Assembly (NCBI RefSeq): GCF_013031355.1
Contig: NZ_WPZO01000002.1
Location: 124,001 to 188,000 of the forward strand
Source of the DNA: Ruegeria arenilitoris
Lineage (GTDB): Bacteria > Pseudomonadota > Alphaproteobacteria > Rhodobacterales > Rhodobacteraceae
DNA: 64,000 bases
Direction: 5' to 3'
A program made the translations under genes and the position numbers. Every line of letters begins with the position of its first letter. Positions within the stretch are counted from its first letter, which is position 1. Positions 38,711-45,195 of the stretch are shown piece by piece. The notes under the pieces were generated by a model. The model was not told the DNA's origin, did not search any database, and saw only the letters and a program-made list of their open reading frames with translations.

Positions 38711-39337
38711 TTACTCGCTGGTCTCACCCAAAGCGGTATCTTTGCTCAGTCGGCTTCTGTAGGCCGCGCTGCCAATGTACTCGCGATAGATGACTTCCGC
38801 GTACTTCCCGTCCAGGATGAGCGGGTTGCGATCCACAAAGCCGGACACTTCGGTCACGGTGCGTCGGTTGCGGCGATCCCTGTCCGGCGTGTCGATGAGA
38901 GGCCGCGATTTGCCAAAAGACACGACAGCCTCAAGGCGCGAGCGCGAGATGCCTTGCCGCGTCAGGAACGCAACAGCTGCATCGGCACGGCGCTGGCCCA
39001 ACGCTTTGTTGTACGCCGTCGAGCCAACCGCATCGGTATGGCCGTACACGCGGAACCGTGCTTCGGGGAACTGTTTGATCCACGAAGCCTGGCGCAGCAG
39101 AATCCGCTGAGCCGTTGCATCCAACTGCGCACTATCGAAGGCAAAGTTGATCTGCGTCGGAACCTCAGCCGCGAATCGCTGACCCAGAATCTGAGCGTAG
39201 GTCAGTTCGCCGTTCATGACCTGGACGTTGTTCAGGGTCGCATTCCCGAACGCGCCTTGGTCGACTTCGTACCCGGCCTCACGCGTACATCCGGTGACAG
39301 CAACCGAAAGACCCAGTGTGATGATCCACTTCTGCAT
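38711..39337 (-). CDS. OmpA-family lipoprotein between secretin and tadZ
   Basis: This 208-residue protein has a signal peptide ending in the lipobox VTGC (Cys17) and an OmpA-type peptidoglycan-binding domain (about 65-180), with FAFDSAQLDATAQRIL, VYGHTDAVGSTAYNKALGQRRADA and DRRNRRTV. The ATG at 39337 is fixed by GGAGG in the spacer after the secretin stop. It occupies the position where CpaD or RcpB stands in other tad loci. It could anchor the secretin to the cell wall; that role is inferred from position. The 200-bp gap to cpaE shows no other gene. Confidence 0.87.
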   Translation of the reverse strand: MQKWIITLGLSVAVTGCTREAGYEVDQGAFGNATLNNVQVMNGELTYAQILGQRFAAEVPTQINFAFDSAQLDATAQRILLRQASWIKQFPEARFRVYGHTDAVGSTAYNKALGQRRADAAVAFLTRQGISRSRLEAVVSFGKSRPLIDTPDRDRRNRRTVTEVSGFVDRNPLILDGKYAEVIYREYIGSAAYRSRLSKDTALGETSE

Positions 39338-39353
39338 TGGTCCTATCCTCCTA

Positions 39354-40760
39354 TCAATCCAGAACGTAGCCGTAGGAGCTGCCAAAGTCTTGCTTGGCCA
39401 CTTCCGAGGCTGCGCCAGCACCCGGACGCGTTGTACGACCGACTTTACCGTTCACGAACAGATCAAATTCGCTGGGTGGTTTGACCCGATCTGTCGGCAG
39501 AGCCAGTGCTTCGCCACGAGTCGGGGATACCAGATGAGCGGTGATGATGACGACCAGTTCACTTTGCTGCCGCTGGTATTCCGCGCTGCGGAACAAAGCG
39601 CCCAGAACCGGAACGTCGCCAATCCACGGAAGCTGGCTGCTCACGTCGGTGAAGTCATCCTGAATCAGGCCAGCAATCGCAAAGCTCTCACCGTCGCGCA
39701 GCTCAATCGTTGTGCTGGTCTGACGGGTGATGAAGCTGGGAATCGTGTCGCCCTGGATTGTGAAGTTCGAGTTGGTATCGATGCTCGAGACCGAGGTGGC
39801 CAATTCAAGATTGATCAAGTCACCGTCGACCACACGTGGGATAAAGTCGATTTCGACACCGAACGCCTTGTATTCAATAGCAATCACGCCAAATTCCTGT
39901 GGTACCGGAATGGGAACTTCACCACCGGCGAGGAAGGTCGCTTCCTGACCCGACAAGGCGGACAGATTGGGTTCTGCAAGGCTGCGGGCAAGGCCCTTGT
40001 TTTCCAGAGCCTCAAGCAACAGACGCACTTGCGTCGACCCGGCCCCAAACCCGAACAGGATGGCACCTGTATTGGTCTGCAGGGGAGGGATGTTGTTGTT
40101 CAGGGCGTTGGCCAGCGCTGGTGCCGTGTTCAAGGTGTTGATACCGCCAGTCACGTCGCCGCCGCCGAAACCAAGCGAAGCGGTCAGACTTTTGGCCACC
40201 GAGCGGTTCATTTCGGCAAAGCGCACTTTCAGCATTACCTGTTGTACGCCGCCGACCGACATCAGATTCGAAACGCGGTCAGGTGCGTACCGTTCGGCCA
40301 GTTCCAATGCGCGCTCCAGTTTCGCGCTGCTTGAAACCACGCCCGAAAGCACGATGCCGTCATTGGCAGTCCGCACTTCGATCGGCTCAGCCGGCAGAAT
40401 CTGCCGCAGCCGCTCTTTAAACTCGGACACATCCGGAGATACGCGGACCCGAACATTCGCCAACAGGTTGCCCGCGCCGTCAAACAGGGTCAGCGTTGTC
40501 AAGCCCGGTGTCTTGCCCAACACATAAATAGTGCGATCCGAAAGCGACGAGATGTCAGCGATGCCGGCATTGGCGATGCTGAGCTCGGCGAACGGTTCTT
40601 CGCTTTCCACGACAATAGCGCGGTTCATCGGAACGTTCAGCGTTTCCGCTGTGCCATTCTTAACCACGCGCAAAGTTTCAGCCCAGGCCGTTTGGCCGGC
40701 CGGACCAACTATTAGCGCCAACCCAAGTAGGGTCGCGCTGATCCAAGAACGTATTTTCAT
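39354..40760 (-). CDS. cpaC: Tad/Flp pilus outer-membrane secretin CpaC/RcpA
   Basis: This 468-residue secretin has a signal peptide cleaved near AWAET (about residue 28). The N-terminal pilus-secretin domain has ETLNVPMNRAIVVESEEPFAEL, a BON-like part follows (SGVVSSSAKLERALELAERY), and the C-terminal secretin domain bears the signature GLIQDDFTDVSSQLPWIGDVPVLGALF. The multimer forms the outer-membrane pore for the pilus. The ATG at 40760 precedes the signal peptide directly; seven more residues could be encoded upstream but are unlikely. Confidence 0.94.
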   Translation of the reverse strand: MKIRSWISATLLGLALIVGPAGQTAWAETLRVVKNGTAETLNVPMNRAIVVESEEPFAELSIANAGIADISSLSDRTIYVLGKTPGLTTLTLFDGAGNLLANVRVRVSPDVSEFKERLRQILPAEPIEVRTANDGIVLSGVVSSSAKLERALELAERYAPDRVSNLMSVGGVQQVMLKVRFAEMNRSVAKSLTASLGFGGGDVTGGINTLNTAPALANALNNNIPPLQTNTGAILFGFGAGSTQVRLLLEALENKGLARSLAEPNLSALSGQEATFLAGGEVPIPVPQEFGVIAIEYKAFGVEIDFIPRVVDGDLINLELATSVSSIDTNSNFTIQGDTIPSFITRQTSTTIELRDGESFAIAGLIQDDFTDVSSQLPWIGDVPVLGALFRSAEYQRQQSELVVIITAHLVSPTRGEALALPTDRVKPPSEFDLFVNGKVGRTTRPGAGAASEVAKQDFGSSYGYVLD

Positions 40761-40904
40761 GTGACCTGCCTCTCCGATCACGCCTCGTTTTTTGGGTCTA
40801 ATGCCCTATGCGAGTCAACACTGCGCGAATTGAGAATTTATTGCAATAATCAATGGTTTCTGGAATTTTCCTTATGTGGACAATGCGCAACATCTCAAAC
40901 GAAA

Positions 40905-40929
40905 CAAGCCGCGCACATGGCGCGGCTTG
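40905..40929 (-). terminator. Hairpin between cpaB and cpaC
   Basis: CAAGCCGCG (40905-40913) pairs with CGCGGCTTG (40921-40929). On the minus strand it lies 24 bases after the cpaB stop and is followed by TTTCGTTTG. It may partially terminate, reducing expression of downstream pilus genes. The rest of the 193-bp gap shows no gene. Confidence 0.55.
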
Positions 40930-40953
40930 AGGTCGTAAATCTCTGATTTAACA

Positions 40954-41832
40954 TCAGTTTGTACAGGGAATCTCGCTCTGGACAGTTTCTGCGCCGCGCC
41001 GGATGTTGGTGTAGCACTTGCGCTCCTCGGCTTCGACCGGAGCAGGGGCCGTTACCTTGAGGTCCAGCAATTTTCGCTGGTCCACTTCAACTGCGGTTGC
41101 GACCGCGTTTTCATCCTGCACACCAACCAGAGCCAGAGACAACCGGCCGGTCGTTTGCGCCTGCGCCAATGCTGCGACCTGTTCTGGAGTCGCTGCCACG
41201 GTAACGGTACGAGCAATTGTTGCACCCGCCAGATCGGAACCGGCGATCTGGTCCACTGCGATCAATTCGATGCTGGGTTGAATCAAGCGGGTAATTTCGC
41301 CGCCGCCGCCTTCGAATTCTCGGCTGACAGAGCCTGTCCAATACACATCCACGCTGTCGCCTGGGCGAAGAAAGCCGGAAACGCCCGATGCAACATCGAC
41401 GCTGATGGCAAACGCACGCTTACCTTTTTCAATGCGGGAGATGAGGCCTGCCGGCTGGCCAGGTTTGGTGACCTTGACCTTCATAAGCGCCTCGTCCTTT
41501 TCCATCGCTCTCAGGACAAACCGATCCCCTTTGGCGTCCTCCGGGAACAAAACTGCCATGTCCAAAAAGCTGCCTTCGGGAATTGCATCCTCGGGCCAGT
41601 TCACGATTCGAACATCGTCCTTGGCCAGCGGCTCGCCGTACTTCATGGCCCGTTTGGAAACGATGACTTCGACTGTTGGCACCGCTTTGACGTTTGCCAG
41701 CGCGTCCTTCGTGGCTTGACGCTCACGGGCGAGCTGGTCCTGATACTGAGCGATGTAGTCGCGGGCCATATAGACCGCACCCCCGGCCAAAGCCACACCG
41801 GCAATCAGGACAAGTCCAAATACCAAACGCAT
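40954..41832 (-). CDS. cpaB: Pilus assembly protein CpaB/RcpC
   Basis: This 292-residue protein has one N-terminal membrane helix (about 4-25) followed by a SAF domain (about 55-120: VIVSKRAMKYGEPLAKDDVRIV) and the RcpC/CpaB domain with KRAFAISVDVASGVSGFLRPGDSVDVYW. CpaB/RcpC acts in the periplasm with the secretin. GAGGGGA precedes the ATG. It is separated from the shorter-range pilin cluster by 151 bp and from cpaC by a hairpin-bearing 193 bp. The C-terminal tail has two cysteines (ERKCYTN and SEIPCTN) that may form a disulfide. Confidence 0.92.
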   Translation of the reverse strand: MRLVFGLVLIAGVALAGGAVYMARDYIAQYQDQLARERQATKDALANVKAVPTVEVIVSKRAMKYGEPLAKDDVRIVNWPEDAIPEGSFLDMAVLFPEDAKGDRFVLRAMEKDEALMKVKVTKPGQPAGLISRIEKGKRAFAISVDVASGVSGFLRPGDSVDVYWTGSVSREFEGGGGEITRLIQPSIELIAVDQIAGSDLAGATIARTVTVAATPEQVAALAQAQTTGRLSLALVGVQDENAVATAVEVDQRKLLDLKVTAPAPVEAEERKCYTNIRRGAETVQSEIPCTN

Positions 41833-41983
41833 TCGCGTCCCCTCGTTTTTTCTTTTCCGTTTTTGTTGCCGCAGTAACTACGACAAAGATCAGTTTTGGA
41901 TAAAGGTAGATTGTGTCGAAAAAGGGGACAATATTTGAATTATTTTGCCTCCGTGGCTTTCGGGACAATCAGGGCTGTATCGA

Positions 41984-42199
41984 TCAGGGATCGGCCGCGT
42001 CGAAATTCACGCTGATTTCTTCGGCGACATCGACGTTGCTCAGGGCTGCACCAGATCTGGCATCCAGTTCTTTGATGGGCTCTCCAAAGTATGCGTATAC
42101 GCTGGCGCAGATACCCACGATGGCGGCTGTCAGCACGACCCAGTCAACAGTGACTGCCCCGTCTTCGTGCTTAATGAAGGTTCGGATTCTGTTCATCAT
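41984..42199 (-). CDS. flp2: Second Flp-family pilin, 71 aa
   Basis: This prepilin of 70-71 residues (ATG at 42199 or 42196) has the leader MMNRIRTFIKHEDG, cleaved after Gly. The mature start AVTVDWVVLTAAIVGICAS opens a hydrophobic helix. The first 15 mature residues nearly match the other pilin, but the tail diverges (FGEPIKELDARSGAALSN) and contains a Cys in the helix region. The canonical Flp Glu5-Tyr6 is Asp5-Trp6. It lies downstream of a strong terminator following the first pilin and has no strong ribosome site, so it is probably a minor pilin. Confidence 0.85.
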   Translation of the reverse strand: MMNRIRTFIKHEDGAVTVDWVVLTAAIVGICASVYAYFGEPIKELDARSGAALSNVDVAEEISVNFDAADP

Positions 42200-42233
42200 G
42201 AAAGCGCCGGATTTAGGTTTTGGAAAAAAAAGA

Positions 42234-42261
42234 GGGGCCACGCCTACACAGGCAAGGCCCC
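42234..42261 (-). terminator. Strong intrinsic terminator after the first pilin
   Basis: GGGGCC (42234-42239) pairs with GGCCCC (42256-42261), with an inner GCCT/AGGC stem. On the minus strand it is followed by TCTTTTTTTT. It lies 32 bases past the flp stop and before the second pilin, and should make most transcripts end after the major pilin. Confidence 0.88.
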
Positions 42262-42292
42262 ACTAAAGAATGTCTTCGGTAGATTGACGCTC

Positions 42293-42508
42293 TTATTCTG
42301 CGTCCGGGTTGACCGGAATATCGTCAGCAACATTGGATGCTGCGGTGGTGAGGGTCGAGCCAACGGCGTCGGCAATCGCCTTGGTGCCGTTACCAACTTG
42401 GGTGTAAGCCACGGCGGCCAGACCAACAACAGCAGCGGTCAGAACAACCCAGTCAACAGTTACGGCGCCGTCTTCGTCTTTGCGGAAGTTCTTGATGAAC
42501 TTGATCAT
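42293..42508 (-). CDS. flp: Flp pilin (probable major subunit)
   Basis: This 71-residue prepilin has the basic leader MIKFIKNFRKDEDG, which would be cut after Gly14 by CpaA. It is followed by AVTVDWVVLTAAVVGLAAVAY, the hydrophobic assembly helix, and a small polar tail ending NPDAE. In mature numbering positions 5 and 6 are Asp and Trp instead of the Glu-Tyr that defines Flp pilins elsewhere. An excellent ribosome site AGGAGG precedes the ATG, and a strong terminator follows. Both fit a highly expressed major pilin. The mature protein would be 57 residues. Confidence 0.92.
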   Translation of the reverse strand: MIKFIKNFRKDEDGAVTVDWVVLTAAVVGLAAVAYTQVGNGTKAIADAVGSTLTTAASNVADDIPVNPDAE

Positions 42509-42626
42509 GTTACGTCCCTCCTAAAGGATCAAAAAAGTCAATTAAACCTCGGTGTCTAACAGAGCTTTCTCTCTCAGTCCGCTCCCGACCGTCTCGGTAT
42601 GGCACTATGTTTGCCTGTTAGGCGTG

Positions 42627-42642
42627 GCAGGAATTGGGCCAA
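42627..42642 (-). promoter_or_regulatory. Sigma-54-like promoter element upstream of flp
   Basis: On the minus strand TTGGCCC begins at 42642 and CTGCC ends at 42626. GG (42640-42639) and GC (42628-42627) are separated by exactly ten bases, as at -24/-12 promoters. Five of six bases match TGGCAC. A start near 42615 leaves a 107-base leader. The 354-bp region 42509-42862 also holds a 12-bp direct repeat and otherwise only AT-rich sequence. Confidence 0.3.
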
Positions 42643-42670
42643 ACCCCGATTTTTTCCTTCCGGACTTAAC

Positions 42671-42694
42671 TTTTTGGTAGGTTTTTTGGTAAGT
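42671..42694. repeat. Tandem 12-bp direct repeat between flp and the transglycosylase
   Basis: TTTTTGGTAGGT (42671-42682) is followed immediately by TTTTTGGTAAGT (42683-42694), identical at eleven of twelve positions. The copies lie about one helical turn apart, so a dimeric regulator could bind both on one face. They stand 29-52 bp upstream of the sigma-54-like element of flp and 169 bp before the transglycosylase ATG. Confidence 0.6.
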
Positions 42695-42862
42695 TATTGA
42701 AAATAAACGAGAAAAAATTTACAATGGAAGGTGCTCGGTGTTGTCGCCGATGCAAAATTGCGGCAAATGAGGCGAAATTGCCCCAATTCGACGTGTTTTT
42801 CTGGCTTTTCAAAGGGATTCGCGGTTCAAACTGTTGAAAACAAAAAGCACGAGGCAGGCAAA

Positions 42863-43729
42863 ATGAAACTCCGGGACGCAATGACCTGCGCCGGCATCTT
42901 GGTGTTGATGATGTCAGCGCCAATGCCAGCCGTCGCAACCGAGGTTGAACCCAGGGGCGTATATAAAAGAGTGAAGGCACCAAAGCCCGGTACACGGCCC
43001 AAGGTGACTGTTCAGATATCGCCCGAGGAACATGCGGCGGCCCCCTATGCGCCCAGCACCGGGGCTGAGATTTCCATACCCGAAGCTGTGACGCGCACAG
43101 CAGTTGTTCCCCCGAGCGCTCCGGGCGCAGGGCCACAGAACAAGCCGGTCGGGTCCTACAAGGCCTTTTGGGACAAAATTTCGCCCGCACTCTCAGCTTC
43201 GGGTGCGGGAAGGCTGAACGAGGCCATTAAAGCGCTGGCCGCAACCAATGTCGCATCACCGCGCCTGCAGACGCTCCAGAACATCGCGCAACAGCAGGGG
43301 ATCGAGATTCTGCGGTCGACGGTTGGGACAGAGGTTTCGCCTGCGCTGGTGCTGGCGGTGATTTCGGTGGAATCGGCGGGCCGTGCGGATGCGGTCAGTT
43401 CGGCCGGAGCGCAGGGGCTTATGCAATTGATGCCAGCCACCGCCAAGCGCTTTGGGGTGCAGGACAGTTTCCAGCCTTCTCAGAATATCTCGGGCGGAGT
43501 GAAATATCTGAACTGGCTGATGGAAGAGTTCGGCAATGATCCGATTCTGGTGCTGGCTGGATACAACGCGGGCGAAGGGGCCGTGCGTAAACATGGCGGC
43601 GTACCACCTTTTGCAGAGACGCGGGACTATGTGCCCAAGGTGCTTGCGGCCTTTCAGATTGCCAAGGCTCTATGCTCCACTCCACCCGAATTGATTTCGG
43701 ATGGATGTGTGTTTCAAACCCTGAACTGA
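42863..43729 (+). CDS. Periplasmic lytic transglycosylase (SLT family)
   Basis: This 288-residue protein has a signal peptide (MKLRDAMTCAGILVLMMSA, cleavage about residue 26 after VATE region) and a Pro-rich spacer. A C-terminal transglycosylase SLT domain (about 150-275) contains the catalytic Glu in AVISVESAGRADAVSSAGAQGLMQL and the tail motif LAGYNAGEGAVRKHGGVPPFAET. It cleaves peptidoglycan with anhydro-muropeptide formation. GAGG lies before the chosen ATG at 42863. It diverges from the pilin genes, so local wall opening for the pilus is a tempting role but unproven. Confidence 0.87.
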   Translation: MKLRDAMTCAGILVLMMSAPMPAVATEVEPRGVYKRVKAPKPGTRPKVTVQISPEEHAAAPYAPSTGAEISIPEAVTRTAVVPPSAPGAGPQNKPVGSYKAFWDKISPALSASGAGRLNEAIKALAATNVASPRLQTLQNIAQQQGIEILRSTVGTEVSPALVLAVISVESAGRADAVSSAGAQGLMQLMPATAKRFGVQDSFQPSQNISGGVKYLNWLMEEFGNDPILVLAGYNAGEGAVRKHGGVPPFAETRDYVPKVLAAFQIAKALCSTPPELISDGCVFQTLN

Positions 43730-43730
43730 A

Positions 43731-43760
43731 AAAGGCCCGCCAAAATCTCGGCGGGCCTTT
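43731..43760. terminator. Bidirectional terminator, transglycosylase/scoB
   Basis: AAAGGCCCGCC (43731-43741) pairs with GGCGGGCCTTT (43750-43760), an 11-bp perfect stem. T-rich tails occur on both strands. It separates the convergent transglycosylase and CoA-transferase genes. Confidence 0.9.
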
Positions 43761-43773
43761 TCGGTGATAGGGA

Positions 43774-44400
43774 TCAGTTGACGATCTTGGCTTCGGTAGC
43801 GGCGCGGATTTCGTCTTCGGTCACGCCTTCGGCGATTTCAACGATCTTCAGGCCGCCTTCGACCACGTCCAGAACGCCGAGATTAGTGATGATTCGATCC
43901 ACCACCTTTTTACCGGTCAGCGGCAGGGTGCATTTTTGCAGCAGCTTGGATTTGCCGTGCTTGTTGGTGTGATCCATCACGACGATCACGCGGCCCACAC
44001 CGGCCACAAGATCCATCGCGCCGCCCATGCCTTTCACCAGCACGCCGGGAATCATCCAGTTGGCCAGGTCGCCTTCCTCGTCCACTTCCATCGCGCCCAG
44101 AACGGCAGCGGCGATCTTGCCGCCCCGGATCATGGCAAAGGATGTGGCGCTGTCGAAATACGAGGTGCGCGACAGTTCGGTGATCGTCTGCTTGCCGGCG
44201 TTGATCAGGTCGGGGTCTTCCTCACCCTCGAACGGGAAGGGGCCCATGCCCAGCATTCCGTTCTCGGATTGCAGGGTGATGTCCTTGTCACCCACATAGT
44301 TCGCCACCAGCGTCGGGATACCGATGCCGAGGTTCACATACATGCCGTCTTCCAGCTCTTGCGCCGCGCGGGCGGCCATCTGATTGCGATCCCAAGGCAT
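43774..44400 (-). CDS. scoB: 3-oxoacid CoA-transferase subunit B
   Basis: This 208-residue beta subunit bears the catalytic glutamate Glu46 in LQSENGMLGMG. Other family motifs are YVNLGIGIPTLVANY, GGAMDLVAG and KVVDRIITNLGV. With subunit A it transfers CoA from succinyl-CoA to acetoacetate, allowing ketone-body or polyhydroxybutyrate-derived acetoacetate use. The ATG shares one base with the subunit A stop (TAATG), a coupled arrangement. Succinyl-CoA:3-ketoacid is the likeliest specificity but related acyl-CoA transferases cannot be excluded. Confidence 0.92.
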   Translation of the reverse strand: MPWDRNQMAARAAQELEDGMYVNLGIGIPTLVANYVGDKDITLQSENGMLGMGPFPFEGEEDPDLINAGKQTITELSRTSYFDSATSFAMIRGGKIAAAVLGAMEVDEEGDLANWMIPGVLVKGMGGAMDLVAGVGRVIVVMDHTNKHGKSKLLQKCTLPLTGKKVVDRIITNLGVLDVVEGGLKIVEIAEGVTEDEIRAATEAKIVN

Positions 44401-45104
44401 TATGCGTCCTCCTTCTTGCGGGTGGTGCGCTGTTCGATGCGCTTTTCATGATCGCCCTGAATGATGCGATGCACATAGATGCCGGGCAGGTGGATCTGGT
44501 CGGGGTCCAGCGAGCCGCGCGGGACGATTTCCTCAACCTCGGCCACGCAAATCTTGCCGCAGGTCGCTGCGGGCACGTTGAAGTTCCGGGCGGTCTTGCG
44601 GAAGATCAGGTTGCCGGTGTCATCAGCTTTCCACGCCTTGACGATCGCGAGATCGGCAAAGATGCCTTCTTCCATGATGTAGGTTTCGCCGTTGAAGTCC
44701 TTGTGCTCCTTGCCTTCGGCGATCACGGTGCCCACACCGGTCTTGGTGTAGAAACCGGGGATACCGGCGCCACCAGCGCGCATACGCTCGGCCAGGGTAC
44801 CTTGCGGGTTGAATTCCAGCTCCAGCTCTCCGGCCAGGTACTGACGCATGAACTCGGCGTTTTCGCCGACATAAGAGCTGATCATTTTTTTGACCTGCTT
44901 GGTCTGCAATAGGATACCGATGCCAAAATCATCAACGCCCGCGTTGTTCGAGGCAAAGGTCAGGTCCTGAGTGCCGGATTCTTTAATCGCCTCCAGCAGC
45001 AATTCCGGGATGCCGCACAGGCCGAAACCGCCCGCTGCGATCATCATGCCATCCGTCAACACCCCGTCGAGTGCTTCGGTGGCATTGGCATAGATTTTCT
45101 TCAT
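44400..45104 (-). CDS. scoA: 3-oxoacid CoA-transferase subunit A
   Basis: This 234-residue alpha subunit has the glycine-rich loop MIAAGGFGLCGIPELLLEAI (about 21-40). It continues with FASNNAGVDDFGIG and the terminal region ETYIMEEGIFADLAIVKAWKAD. It starts at ATG 45104, where GGGGGAG lies at a suitable distance; a more upstream start would add 17 residues with no family character. It is the first gene of the two-gene unit and pairs with subunit B. Confidence 0.92.
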   Translation of the reverse strand: MKKIYANATEALDGVLTDGMMIAAGGFGLCGIPELLLEAIKESGTQDLTFASNNAGVDDFGIGILLQTKQVKKMISSYVGENAEFMRQYLAGELELEFNPQGTLAERMRAGGAGIPGFYTKTGVGTVIAEGKEHKDFNGETYIMEEGIFADLAIVKAWKADDTGNLIFRKTARNFNVPAATCGKICVAEVEEIVPRGSLDPDQIHLPGIYVHRIIQGDHEKRIEQRTTRKKEDA

Positions 45105-45195
45105 GGAAAACTCCCCCAATGACATGGTGATGGGCAGGTTGTGCCGCCACGTCACAGGGAAGTCAACGAATCCAAAGGGGTGGTGGTATTTCTAC

